Assembly (NCBI GenBank): GCA_007096045.1
Contig: SFAU01000122.1
Coordinates: 1-42,958, forward strand
Direction of reading: 5' to 3'
From: Microcystis novacekii Mn_MB_F_20050700_S1
Lineage (GTDB): Bacteria; Cyanobacteriota; Cyanobacteriia; Cyanobacteriales; Microcystaceae
Length of the DNA: 42,958 bases
Positions within the stretch are counted from its first letter, which is position 1. Every line of letters begins with the position of its first letter. Below the pieces are notes generated by a model. That model did not search any database. It saw only the letters and a list, made by a program, of their open reading frames with translations, and had not been told where the DNA came from. Shown piece by piece: positions 24,933 to 32,939 of this stretch. The position numbers were made by a program, and so were the translations under genes.

Positions 24933-25589
24933 CTAGAGAGGATTCTTTTTCCCTATCACTGCATAGAAGGGATCGGCGACCATAATTCCTAACATTTGCA
25001 GGAAACTGGGGGTAGTAGCAGGACGAACGATCGCCTGTACTTCCCTAAATCCCGCCACCGATTTAAAATAGGACTTCACTAACGCTACCCGGCCTAAATC
25101 GCTATTATCGCGCCAAGCAGCGATCGCTTTTTGATAAAACATACGATTGGAAAAACTAACCACCACCAGACCATTAGGCCTTAAAATGCGATACAGTTCC
25201 GCAAAAATCGCCTCTGGATACTGCAAATACTGCACCGACACCGTGATTAACACCGCGTCAAAAGAACTATCCCCTAGGGGCAATTTTGGCTGTGCATTGA
25301 GGTCTTGGATAAAATAACTATCTAAGCGAGGATTTTTGGCTAACTCCTCCCCATTCATCCCGTGACCTTCGATATGCTCAAATTCCATCTCCTCCGGTAA
25401 ATGGGACACCCAGCTGCTCATCAGGTCTAAAATGCGCGTATTCGGCGATAATATCTCTCGGTAGAGAGCGGTTAATCGATCGATAAAACCCTGATCCACG
25501 TGGGTGACAAAGCGGGGAAAAGCATAAAAATCGCTGTCTTTGGTCGGATCGAGTTTAGTTCTTTCTTCGGGTCGGAGCATTTTTGTCAA
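24933..25589 (-). CDS. Class I SAM-dependent methyltransferase
   Basis: Small cytosolic methyltransferase of unknown substrate, 218 residues. The Rossmann-type SAM fold is indicated by TRILDLMSSWVSHLP (motif I variant) near residue 50. SSFDAVLITVSVQYLQYPEA (motif IV) near 107 and ELYRILRPNGLVVVSFSNRM (post-motif strand) near 130 follow; the latter is typical of the UbiE/Methyltransf_11 group. Motif I lacks the usual GxGxG, having DLMSSWVSH, which is characteristic of one cyanobacterial/plant subfamily. ATG at 25580 is an alternative start. A non-coding IS605-ended element begins only about 20-30 bp upstream, so its native promoter has been displaced. The 3' end exists in a second copy at 22237-22412. 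Confidence 0.78.
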   Translation of the reverse strand: MTKMLRPEERTKLDPTKDSDFYAFPRFVTHVDQGFIDRLTALYREILSPNTRILDLMSSWVSHLPEEMEFEHIEGHGMNGEELAKNPRLDSYFIQDLNAQPKLPLGDSSFDAVLITVSVQYLQYPEAIFAELYRILRPNGLVVVSFSNRMFYQKAIAAWRDNSDLGRVALVKSYFKSVAGFREVQAIVRPATTPSFLQMLGIMVADPFYAVIGKKNPL

Positions 25590-25611
25590 GTTAATTTTAC
25601 CAAAATTTTGG

Positions 25612-26029
25612 GTTAAAGCCCCGTCCTTTTAGGACGGCTTGATGTTAAAATGAAATTGGTTTGAATCCCCTGAGTGGGCGGTAGTGAATGGCTCGATTGA
25701 GTTGAACCCTTGAACTCGAAAGTCTGCATAAGAGACAAAAAGGGAGGGTAGCGAAAACCTCGTCAAACATAGCGCAGTAGCCGATAAACAACGGTGAATG
25801 AAAAACCAGTAAAAGTCTTTGTCGTCAGACAGATAGGGTAGGGCATACCCAAATCTTGGTGGAAAGACCAAAACGCTTGGAGAGTGAACCATAAAAAGGA
25901 TAACTAGATAGCAAGTGATATTCTAGTAGGTTCGGTTCAGACATAATCGTGTAAGACCTAAGTAAGGGAAACCAGAAAGGGCTGTGATTAGCTCAAGAAT
26001 CCTCACGCCTTTAGGCCCAGGAGTGTCAA
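25612..26029 (+). ncRNA. Non-autonomous IS200/IS605-ended element with structured HEARO/omega-like RNA
   Basis: About 415 bp with no credible ORF but many short helices. The left end has CCGTCCT-TTT-AGGACGG (25621-25637). The right end, AAGAATCCTCACGCCTTTAG followed by GCCCAGGAGTGTCAA (to 26029), is a form I know from IS200/IS605 right ends and TnpB/IscB guide-RNA scaffolds. Internal stems include GAGTT/AACTC, GGGTA-GGGCA-TACCC, TTGGT/ACCAA, CTAGA/TCTAG and GTCT/AGAC. The length and the CCTGAGTGGGCGGTAGTGAA start suggest a HEARO-type (IscB omega) RNA without its protein gene, but this identity is from memory and unchecked. Orientation is set by the right-end motif. It separates the methyltransferase start from the ycf operon end. 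Confidence 0.55.
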
Positions 26030-26054
26030 TATTCTTAACATACCCCACAGACAG

Positions 26055-26083
26055 AAAAAAGGGTTAACCGAACTGGTCAACCC
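26055..26083 (-). terminator. Intrinsic terminator of the ycf46-ycf35 operon
   Basis: Read on the minus strand, GGGTTGACC and GGTTAACCC form a 9-position stem with one mismatch and a 5-nt loop, followed directly by six T residues (plus-strand A-run at 26055-26060). It lies 27 bp beyond the ycf35 stop, as expected for factor-independent termination. Confidence 0.8.
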
Positions 26084-26109
26084 CTAGGCTTGGGAACGCG
26101 CTGTAAATC

Positions 26110-26463
26110 TTAGCTTTGAACGACTAGCTTAACGTTAGCGTTTTGCAGACCGCGCTGTTTCACTTCGGATAGGGTTTTGTTAACAGCGTATTTTTGGTTG
26201 ATCGAGTTGATCAATTCGGTTTGATTGTGTTTTTTGGCTACACCCCAAAGGTCAGCGATTAAATCGAAACTGCCGTCGGTATTGCGGGACCAACCGAGAT
26301 CATATTCGCCATCGAGAACAGCAACGATGTCAGAGCGAACCCGTTGACCGTTGTAACCACGAACGTCGGCTTCGGTTTTCACGCTAATGCCGAGGTCGCG
26401 GAGAGAAGCTTTCAGGATTTCGGCATCGGTGATTTTGGTCCGGAGAGTGCTGAAATGAGACAT
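26110..26463 (-). CDS. ycf35: Ycf35 (DUF1257) protein
   Basis: A conserved cyanobacterial and red-algal plastid protein of unknown function, 117 residues, the usual size. It starts MSHFSTLRTKITDAEILKAS, and the pattern VRGYNGQRVRSDIVAVLDGE ... YDLGWSRNTDGSFDLIADLW is diagnostic. No signal peptide or membrane segment is present. GAGGAAATT lies about 8 bp before the ATG. It follows ycf46 on the same strand with a 135-bp gap containing small hairpins, and is followed by a clear terminator. The pairing with ycf46 suggests a shared role, in photosynthetic or membrane maintenance by plastid context, which is inference. Confidence 0.92.
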   Translation of the reverse strand: MSHFSTLRTKITDAEILKASLRDLGISVKTEADVRGYNGQRVRSDIVAVLDGEYDLGWSRNTDGSFDLIADLWGVAKKHNQTELINSINQKYAVNKTLSEVKQRGLQNANVKLVVQS

Positions 26464-26598
26464 TGGAATTTCCTCTTTGTAGATTAAGAATTAACAACAA
26501 CAGATTGAGAGTTAAAGAGTGCCGCCAAGCGGCTTTTCGAGGCATTGCTAGTCCCTGAGAACTAGCCTTTCATCCCGTTGGGAGCGGGCGAAAGTCTG
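26464..26598 (-). other. ycf46-ycf35 intergenic segment with small stems
   Basis: Three small inverted repeats are visible: GCCGC-CAA-GCGGC (about 26520-26533), CTAGT...ACTAG (about 26548-26565) and CCCG...CGGG (about 26574-26589). They may stabilise or process the operon mRNA between the two genes. None is followed by a T-run on the minus strand, so a true terminator is not supported. Confidence 0.4.
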
Positions 26599-28110
26599 TT
26601 AGAACTCCAATCGCTGGTACTCAGCGACGGAGGCCGAAGCAGGTCGGGCGCGTTGTCTGGCCCAATCACGCAGGGCAGTTACCTGTTCGGTCATGGTGCG
26701 AGATAGGGGCAGCGTCGCCTTAATCGCCGCAATAATGTCCAATTGCGTGAATTCGCGATCTTGGGCGAAGGCCTCATACATAGCGGCAATCAGCGCCTGT
26801 TCTATTTCCGCACCGGAAAACCCATCGGATACCTTGGCTAACTGCTCCAAATCGAAGCGAGAAATGTCGGAGCGTCGTTTAGTCAGGTGAATATTAAAGA
26901 TATCTTGTCTTTCTTCGGAATTGGGCAAATCGACAAAGAAGATTTCATCGAAGCGCCCCTTGCGGAGAAATTCCCCCGGTAGCCGTTCAATCCGGTTAGC
27001 TGTGGCCATGACGAAGACGGGCGAGGTTTTTTCCTGCATCCAAGTCAGGAAGGAGCCGAAGATGCGGCTAGAGGTTCCCCCATCGGAATCGGCGGATCCT
27101 GTACCACCGGCAAAAGCTTTATCTAATTCATCGATGAACAGAATGGCCGGAGAGATTGATTCGGCAGTTTTTAAGGCATTACGCAGGTTGGCCTCGGACC
27201 GTCCCACCATGGAACCATCGTAAACCCGTCCCATATCTAAGCGCAGGAGCGGTAAACCCCAGAGGCGCGAGGTGGTTTTAGCGATTAAGGACTTACCACA
27301 GCCGGGTACTCCTAAAATTAGCATTCCTTTCGGTTGGGGCAGTCCGTAACCTCTGGCTCTTTCTGTAAAAGCGTTTGAGCGCTGTTTTAACCATTTTTTT
27401 AGTTCTTCCAGACCGCCGACAGCATTGATGGTCTCGTCCTCTTCAATGTATTCTAAGATTCCGTTGCGGCGAATCAGTTGTTTTTTCTCAGAAAGGACGA
27501 TTTCTACCTCGTCTTCCGTCAATTTGTTGGCTTTTACATAGGCCTTGCGGTACACCTTTTCGGCTTCATCTTTGGTTAAGCCTAAGGCCGCTTTCAGGAG
27601 TTTTTCCCGGATCTCTGTGGTGGTACGACGATTTTTATTTTTGGCTAGGTGTTGCGAGAGAACCGTATCTAACTCTCCCATGTCCGGCAGGGGAAAATCT
27701 AGAACTACCACGTCTTTCTCTAGTTCTATGGGGACTTCTTGCAGGGGAGACATTAAGATAATGATTTTTTCGGTTCCTTTAAAGCTGGCGATCGCATCTC
27801 TTAACCAGCGAGTCACCGGAGCAGAAGTGATGAACGGATGCAGGTCTTTAAAGATGTAGATGCCCGCTTCCCGTTGACGCACTACCCATTCGATCGCCGC
27901 TTCTGGCGACACGGTATTATGTTGACTGGTTTGGCGCGGTTGACCCAGTTCGATCATGCCGTGGGTGACAGTCCAGACAAACACCCGTCGATGTTGTGTA
28001 TTTAGTTGGGCTATTTTGCTGATGGCTTCTTCTGCCCTTTCCTCCTCGGAGGTGACGAGGTAAATCAGGGGGTACTGAGCCTTGACGAGAATTTCTAGCT
28101 CTTCTTTCAT
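26599..28110 (-). CDS. ycf46: Ycf46-like AAA+ ATPase
   Basis: Conserved cyanobacterial/plastid AAA+ protein of 503 residues. The N-terminal ~220 residues are the Ycf46-specific part (LVKAQYPLIYLVTSEEERAE). The AAA module follows: Walker A GVPGCGKSLIAKT near 269-281, Walker B ILFIDELDKAF near 324, sensor 1 VMATANRIERLP, the Arg finger region EFLRKGRFDE, and sensor 2 GFSGAEIEQALIA. In Synechocystis the homologue has been linked to CO2 uptake regulation; that is literature memory, not shown here. It is the middle gene of an apparent operon with an RHH protein upstream and ycf35 downstream. Confidence 0.9.
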   Translation of the reverse strand: MKEELEILVKAQYPLIYLVTSEEERAEEAISKIAQLNTQHRRVFVWTVTHGMIELGQPRQTSQHNTVSPEAAIEWVVRQREAGIYIFKDLHPFITSAPVTRWLRDAIASFKGTEKIIILMSPLQEVPIELEKDVVVLDFPLPDMGELDTVLSQHLAKNKNRRTTTEIREKLLKAALGLTKDEAEKVYRKAYVKANKLTEDEVEIVLSEKKQLIRRNGILEYIEEDETINAVGGLEELKKWLKQRSNAFTERARGYGLPQPKGMLILGVPGCGKSLIAKTTSRLWGLPLLRLDMGRVYDGSMVGRSEANLRNALKTAESISPAILFIDELDKAFAGGTGSADSDGGTSSRIFGSFLTWMQEKTSPVFVMATANRIERLPGEFLRKGRFDEIFFVDLPNSEERQDIFNIHLTKRRSDISRFDLEQLAKVSDGFSGAEIEQALIAAMYEAFAQDREFTQLDIIAAIKATLPLSRTMTEQVTALRDWARQRARPASASVAEYQRLEF

Positions 28111-28189
28111 AACATCGACCCTATTTGTGGTAACGGTTTAGACCTTGGGCGGCTGATGGCTGTAGATGCCTTGTTCGGCTACTGCGAGT

Positions 28190-28540
28190 TTAGCAGGGAA
28201 CTAAGGCTGCTTCTCCCTCTGCGGTTCCTTGAGCGCCAACGGGTTCGGGAACTTCGATCGGGAAATCGTCGCCCACTATTGCGGGCTGGCGTTTGATCGA
28301 CCTTAGCCGATCTTCTTTCATCACTAACGCGGCATCACACTCGGGACAGACATGAACCTGATAGGTTTTGCCATAGGCGGTGGCTTCGATTTCCTCTACC
28401 TTTTCGGGGTATTTCAGGTAAAAAGCGATCGCTTTCTCCACCAGCCCTGACATCGATTCTTCATCGATCGCAGCTTTTATCTTTAGTTGACGATGGACTC
28501 CAGGGGGAAGGTACAGTGTGACTTTTTGCTTGTCTTGCAT
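28190..28540 (-). CDS. Ribbon-helix-helix-like small protein with C-terminal Cys pair
   Basis: I chose the start at 28540 (MQDKQKVTLYLPPGVHRQLK), which puts the beta-strand of a ribbon-helix-helix fold at residues 4-12, followed by helices (KIKAAIDEESMSGLVEKAIA). The frame is open 45 bp further upstream. After the RHH part, YQVHVCPECDAALVMKEDRL carries a single CxxC that might bind metal as a dimer. The remainder is Pro/Glu/Ala-rich. The length is about 116 residues. RHH proteins usually bind DNA as dimers, so it may regulate its own operon, with ycf46 starting 80 bp downstream. A partner role to ycf46 is inferred from position only. Confidence 0.65.
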   Translation of the reverse strand: MQDKQKVTLYLPPGVHRQLKIKAAIDEESMSGLVEKAIAFYLKYPEKVEEIEATAYGKTYQVHVCPECDAALVMKEDRLRSIKRQPAIVGDDFPIEVPEPVGAQGTAEGEAALVPC

Positions 28541-28629
28541 ATCACTAAATTGGTTTACCCGGGTATGTGTCTCTACTATAACCACTGTCTTTCTCTCCTG
28601 TCAAGATGGTAAGCTGTTATAACGGCATA

Positions 28630-28652
28630 ATTGTAATATTTCTTTACAATTG
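28630..28652. promoter_or_regulatory. AATTGTAA/TTACAATT inverted repeat upstream of the RHH gene
   Basis: An 8-bp perfect inverted repeat with a ~6-bp spacer lies about 90 bp upstream of the RHH-protein start, in the promoter region of the RHH-ycf46-ycf35 operon. Its size fits a dimeric regulator's operator. It could be a binding site for the RHH protein itself, but that is speculation. Confidence 0.35.
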
Positions 28653-28720
28653 TTGGGGAAGTGGGGTGATGGGGAAGTGGGGTGTAGGGAGATGGGAGAA
28701 TAAATAAAAATTGTCTCCTG
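28653..28720. repeat. GGGGAAGTGGGGTG imperfect repeats
   Basis: TGGGGAAGTGGGGTGATGGGGAAGTGGGGTGTAG contains a 16-nt unit twice, followed by related GGGAGATGGGAG. It is a G-rich simple repeat of the kind scattered in cyanobacterial spacers, located between the ABC ATPase stop and the RHH promoter. Confidence 0.5.
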
Positions 28721-28740
28721 TCTCCTGAATTCAGCCAACC

Positions 28741-29496
28741 CTAATTGCTATTGATGCGACTTAAAAAAGCTTGTAGGCGCTCGCTGTGGGGATGATTAAA
28801 AAAGGTGTCGGGATCACCAGCTTCTTCGATGACACCTTGATTAAAGAACAAAACCTTGTTAGAGACTTCCTTAGCGAACTGCATTTCGTGGGTGACGACT
28901 ACCATAGTCATACCCTCATCGGCCAATTGACGCATAACGTTTAACACTTCCCCGACTAATTCCGGATCCAGGGCCGAAGTGGGTTCATCAAATAAAATCA
29001 CCTCTGGTTTCATGCAGAGACTGCGAGCGATCGCAACCCGTTGTTTTTGGCCTCCCGATAATTGGTCGGGATAAACATCGGCTTTTTGAGATAATCCCAC
29101 CTTTCCCAGATAATGAATTGCCGTATCCTTAGCCTCATTTTCCGAGTGGTGTAACACTTGCTTGGGGGCCAACATCAAGTTTTGTAAAACGGTGAGATGG
29201 GGAAAAAGATTAAAGTGTTGAAACACCATACTTACCCGGCTGCGTAACTTGCGGAGAACTGATTGATTTAACTTCGGGGAAGAGATGTCAATTCCCATCA
29301 CCTCCAAGCGGCCACCGTTAATTGTTTCCAAACGATTGAGACAGCGTAAAAAGGTACTTTTGCCGCAGCCAGAGGGACCGATTACCGATACCACGTCCCC
29401 TTGATAAAGAGTACCTGTAACTCCTTTAAGTACCTCTAAAGAGCCGTAACTTTTGCGTAAACCTTCACTAACAATCACAGGGGTGGTAGTGGTCAT
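28741..29496 (-). CDS. bgtA: Polar amino-acid ABC transporter ATPase, BgtA/GlnQ-like
   Basis: ATP-hydrolysing subunit on the cytosolic face of an amino-acid importer. Walker A is GPSGCGKST near residue 38-46, the Q-loop is [16 protein letters not shown], the signature is [15 protein letters not shown], Walker B is [13 protein letters not shown], and the switch His is in [11 protein letters not shown]. The length of 251 residues is standard for the GlnQ/HisP group. It is divergent from the fused binding-protein/permease gene at 29695, and together they would form the complete uptake system. In Synechocystis the equivalent BgtA/BgtB pair imports basic amino acids and glutamine; the gene symbol rests on that comparison. 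Confidence 0.85.
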   Translation of the reverse strand: MTTTTPVIVSEGLRKSYGSLEVLKGVTGTLYQGDVVSVIGPSGCGKSTFLRCLNRLETINGGRLEVMGIDISSPKLNQSVLRKLRSRVSMVFQHFNLFPHLTVLQNLMLAPKQVLHHSENEAKDTAIHYLGKVGLSQKADVYPDQLSGGQKQRVAIARSLCMKPEVILFDEPTSALDPELVGEVLNVMRQLADEGMTMVVVTHEMQFAKEVSNKVLFFNQGVIEEAGDPDTFFNHPHSERLQAFLSRINSN

Positions 29497-29694
29497 GATG
29501 TCCTCTCGTAAAAAATTTTACATTCTGTATAAAGGTATCGAGATTAGTTTCTGCTAGATTGTATCCTTGACGACATTTTATCAAGAGGAATAATCATAAT
29601 ACTCAAATAGTCTCTCTACATCTGTCTTAGGTGAGGAGTAGGACGAAATCCTTAACTTAATTGAGTAAAAAAATCAAGGAGAAACAATTAAAAA

Positions 29695-31206
29695 ATGATT
29701 AAATTTTGGCGAGGGCGGGCGGTGCAGAGAGTCATCTTTGCCTTGTTAGGATTAGTCTTGGTGCTGGGATTAACTGTTATTCCTGCTTTTTCTCAGACCC
29801 CTCCTAATCCTTTTCGAGTCGCTACAGAAGCAACTTTTCCGCCCTTTGAATTTGAACAAGGGGGACAATTAACTGGATTTGATATCGATTTAATGCGAGC
29901 GATTGGTAAAGAAGCTAATCTCAATATTGACTTGAGAAATTTACCCTTTGATGGCATTATTCCGGCTCTACAAGCAAGAACAGTGGAAGCCGCTATTAGT
30001 GGCATGACCATCACCCCCGAACGCGCCCAAGCGATATCTTTTTCTCGACCTTATTTTAAAGCTGGTTTAGCGATCGCTGTTCGGGAAGATAATAAGACGA
30101 TTAAAAATTTTGAAGACTTAAAAGGCAAAAAAATTGCCGTCCAAATTGGCACAACGGGAGCCTTAGAAGCGACAAAAATACCGGGAGCAGTGGTTAGTCA
30201 ATTTGACTCGGCGGCCTTAGCTTTGCAGGAATTAATTAATGGTCGAGTTGAGGCGGTAGTTAACGATAAACCCGTGACTTTGTATGCCATTAAAGAAGCG
30301 GGTTTACGGGGAGTAAAGGTGGTCGGAGAATTATTAACGGAGGAATTCTACGGCATTGCTTTACCCAAAAATTCCCCCTATCTCCAGTTAATTAATGATG
30401 CTCTCGGTCGAGTCATAGAAAGTGGTCAGTACGATGTTATTTTTCGGCAATGGTTTGGAGAAAAACCGCCGGTCTTACCTTTAGTTGCCCCAGCTGTAAA
30501 GAATTTACAGAAATCGAGTTTTAATTGGGGGAGAATTTTCTATAACCTGATTGTTAAAGGGGTTCCCTGGACAATTCTGTTAACGGTTCTGTCTTTTCTT
30601 TTCGGGTTAATCGGTGGAACTTTAGTGGCCATTGCGCTGATTTCTCCCTACAAATGGTTAAAAATAATTTGCCGCATCTATGTGGATTTCTTTCGGGGAA
30701 CACCGATGCTGGTGCAATTATTCTTGATCTATTTTGGTTTGCCCGGGTTGTTCCGAGAAATTGGCTTAAATATTGACTTAGATCGTTTACCGGCGGCCTT
30801 ATTTGCCCTAAGTTTAAATGTGGCGGCCTATTTAGCTGAAATTATGCGCGGCGGTATTCAATCGATCGATAATGGTCAATGGGAAGCTTGTTCTAGTTTA
30901 GGAATGTCCCCGGTGCAAACCATGCACGAGGTAATTTTTCCCCAAGCTTTTCGCCGGATGTTGCCACCCTTGGGGAATGAATTTATCACCCTAATTAAAG
31001 ATACCAGTTTAGCGGCAGTAATCGGTTTTGAAGAATTATTCCGCCAAGGTCAATTAATGGTAGCCACTACCTATAAAGCTTTCGAGATTTATATCGCTGT
31101 TGCTTTAGTTTATTTGGTTTTAACTACCCTTTCCTCTGTGGTATTTAAGCGCTTAGAGATTTCTATGGATCCCCTACATAAATCTAAACAGGAACAGAAA
31201 GCCTAA
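29695..31206 (+). CDS. bgtB: Fused substrate-binding protein and permease of amino-acid ABC transporter, BgtB-like
   Basis: A single 503-residue chain does the work of two proteins. A signal/anchor sequence covers residues 1-34. A periplasmic SBP_bac_3 domain follows from about 38 to 262, with FRVATEATFPPFEFEQGGQL at its start and GFDIDLMRAIGKEANL. The permease spans about 285-495, with transmembrane segments and the EAA loop EACSSLGMSPVQTMHEVIFP ... NEFITLIKDTSLAAVIG. The fusion is the known BgtB architecture of cyanobacteria. AAGGAG lies ~12 bp before the ATG. The ATPase is encoded divergently upstream, so both are probably driven from the 29497-29694 spacer. Substrate (Gln, Arg, Lys, His) is inferred. 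Confidence 0.87.
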   Translation: MIKFWRGRAVQRVIFALLGLVLVLGLTVIPAFSQTPPNPFRVATEATFPPFEFEQGGQLTGFDIDLMRAIGKEANLNIDLRNLPFDGIIPALQARTVEAAISGMTITPERAQAISFSRPYFKAGLAIAVREDNKTIKNFEDLKGKKIAVQIGTTGALEATKIPGAVVSQFDSAALALQELINGRVEAVVNDKPVTLYAIKEAGLRGVKVVGELLTEEFYGIALPKNSPYLQLINDALGRVIESGQYDVIFRQWFGEKPPVLPLVAPAVKNLQKSSFNWGRIFYNLIVKGVPWTILLTVLSFLFGLIGGTLVAIALISPYKWLKIICRIYVDFFRGTPMLVQLFLIYFGLPGLFREIGLNIDLDRLPAALFALSLNVAAYLAEIMRGGIQSIDNGQWEACSSLGMSPVQTMHEVIFPQAFRRMLPPLGNEFITLIKDTSLAAVIGFEELFRQGQLMVATTYKAFEIYIAVALVYLVLTTLSSVVFKRLEISMDPLHKSKQEQKA

Positions 31207-31518
31207 GATAGCGATCGAGATGAAAAGTTTTCGGGGATGAATTAGCTTTGATACCCGATTTTTTTGACGATGATCGATATTTCAAGCATTAAACTATAGC
31301 AAATCGAGCAAAGGACAGTTAGGGTAGAAAGAAAGAAGTTTTATAGTTGCACACGGGGTTAGAGATAGCGGGGTAATTTACCAGAATGTCTGGAGAAACC
31401 GTCACACATCCCCCAGAAACTGTCTTAAAGGAGATCTAAAGACAGCACTTTTGTCAGCGCACAAGTCCTAGTTTTGATCAAATACTGGCAACCAACTCTT
31501 GAAAAGCTAAAAATATGC
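31207..31518. other. Spacer with no supported gene
   Basis: Between the transporter gene and the convergent SGRxNPxW pair no coding sequence of note is seen. A 17-codon frame at 31386 (MSGETVTHPPETVLKEI) is too short to support. No strong hairpin with a U-run was found. Confidence 0.4.
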
Positions 31519-31992
31519 CTAGAAATCACCACCGAACTCTTGAGGGAGCGAGCGCAGTATATCTGGCCCCAAAGTTGTCTTACCAGTTTGTACTAACCAA
31601 CGTTCCAAGTTACGATTCGCATCGATAAACTTTTGGGATGAGTCTCCCTTGTATCCGACCACTAATCCATCCGAACAAACGATCCACTCGAATCCAGCGA
31701 TCGCACCTTGGGGATTACTGAGGATCACCCCTCGATAACCCAAATTGCCACTAGGTTCACCAGCGTTGGTAGGGGACAAACGCTGCAGTCGCTGGAGTAG
31801 TTCCTGACTATCGCGCTCGTTAAGAGTCCAATGGGGATTGGGACGACCACTAAATATATCGAGTTCTACTTGCACAATGGCCTCCACTGTCTGAGTGTAA
31901 ACTATTAGGCCGAGCAGGCAAAAGAGGGGTACGGCGATCGCTACAATTGCTGCCACCTTTCCCCTCCTTCCCTCGGGTTCTACCTTAGCCAT
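31519..31992 (-). CDS. Membrane-anchored SGRxNPxW-domain protein
   Basis: 157 residues. The N-terminus has basic residues then one hydrophobic helix at about 13-36 (AAIVAIAVPLFCLLGLIVYT), so it is anchored with the rest probably periplasmic. From residue 40, VELDIFSGRPNPHWTLNERD ... NLGYRGVILSNPQ is homologous by eye to the first ~110 residues of the neighbouring upstream gene product (ADVYSGRANPEW ... GLGLRGFLVEP). I have seen this domain in uncharacterised bacterial proteins but know no function. It follows the larger gene by 23 bp on the same strand, so the pair is likely one operon and a functional couple. Confidence 0.65.
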   Translation of the reverse strand: MAKVEPEGRRGKVAAIVAIAVPLFCLLGLIVYTQTVEAIVQVELDIFSGRPNPHWTLNERDSQELLQRLQRLSPTNAGEPSGNLGYRGVILSNPQGAIAGFEWIVCSDGLVVGYKGDSSQKFIDANRNLERWLVQTGKTTLGPDILRSLPQEFGGDF

Positions 31993-32015
31993 CTAACTGA
32001 CCTGAGTTGAAACGT

Positions 32016-32939
32016 TTAACGAATTTTTTGGCTCTTACAAGTATAGAAATAGCCGCAAAATTGCGTATAAATTCCGCGATTACAGGTTTCGGGATTTGTA
32101 ATCACCCGGTTACTATTATCAACATTTCTGACCGGCGTGGAACCAGGTTTATGACTCCAGAAACCCTCTTTATTCAGTCGATACCAGTGGAAATCTCGTC
32201 CTGGAGCTATAACTAGGGCGACCAGATAGCGAGGGGCTTCGGAGGCGGGGAAACAATTATAACGTACGTGTAAGCCATCACACAGGGAAGCTCGGGTCAC
32301 TTCCGCACAGGTGAGCGAGCGGTAGATATTACCACAACCGCGCCCGGGTTGGGCAAAGGTATCGGTGCGTTTGTTACTGGCGTAATTGTAGCAGTTATTG
32401 TTCCGCAGGATAGTTGCGTTGTTGTTCCAGAAACTGGGATTATAAGCTCCCAATTCGTATTGGCAGGCGGCCTTGGGGGTTTCGAGGGGCATTTCGACAG
32501 CTTCGGGGGATAATTCTAATCCTTCCGTATCGAGGAGTGTCAAGCGCTCACCTACATATAATTGTTCCTGCAAAAACCCCTGTAGATCTGCATCTAAAGA
32601 TAGAGCTTCTTCTTCAGGGGTCATTCTGGTGGTTATTTCAGCACTATTCATTAAACCGAGCAGTCTTTCGGCAATAGCATTAGCTTTAGAACTGATAGCA
32701 TACTGTCCAGCCGCTAGATAAATACTCTCAGACAGATTGTAATTGCGGCCTAACTCATCGTTGAGGGGTTCTACTAAAAATCCCCGTAATCCTAGACCAG
32801 CGTTGGCTGGTGCCGATTTAGCGATGACACTAGCATTATTAGCAATTTCCCGCAGGATAGTGCGAATTTCCTGTTCATCGCTGATAATCCACTCCGGATT
32901 CGCTCGTCCAGAATATACATCCGCAGTAATTTTTAACAT
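32016..32939 (-). CDS. SGRxNPxW domain fused to a Cys/His putative peptidase-like domain
   Basis: Start chosen at 32939 (MLKITADVYSGRANPEW, 307 residues), preceded by AAAGGGA; the open frame extends 60 bp further. Residues 1-110 form the SGRxNPxW domain shared with the next gene. After a linker, residues ~160-300 hold NNNCYNYASNKRTDTFAQPG, a run of cysteines, YLVALVIAPGRDFHWYRLNK, GFWSHKPGSTPVRNVDNSNR and FCGYFYTC. A Cys in an NCYNYA turn followed by a His on a strand (DFHWYR) and a later Asp/Asn is the order seen in papain/NlpC-like enzymes, so a peptidase, amidase or acyltransferase is possible. That is inference. No signal peptide is seen. It is likely co-transcribed with the anchored paralogue. 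Confidence 0.6.
   Translation of the reverse strand: MLKITADVYSGRANPEWIISDEQEIRTILREIANNASVIAKSAPANAGLGLRGFLVEPLNDELGRNYNLSESIYLAAGQYAISSKANAIAERLLGLMNSAEITTRMTPEEEALSLDADLQGFLQEQLYVGERLTLLDTEGLELSPEAVEMPLETPKAACQYELGAYNPSFWNNNATILRNNNCYNYASNKRTDTFAQPGRGCGNIYRSLTCAEVTRASLCDGLHVRYNCFPASEAPRYLVALVIAPGRDFHWYRLNKEGFWSHKPGSTPVRNVDNSNRVITNPETCNRGIYTQFCGYFYTCKSQKIR

Noticed and set aside
24773-24985. 70-residue plus-strand ORF
   Set aside because: It crosses the methyltransferase 3' end and GC hairpins, and shows no protein character.
25629-25892. 87-residue minus-strand ORF MVHSPSVLVFPPRFGYALPY
   Set aside because: It lies antisense within the structured IS605-ended element, and its sequence follows the RNA stems. 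Such ORFs are probably conserved only because the RNA is.
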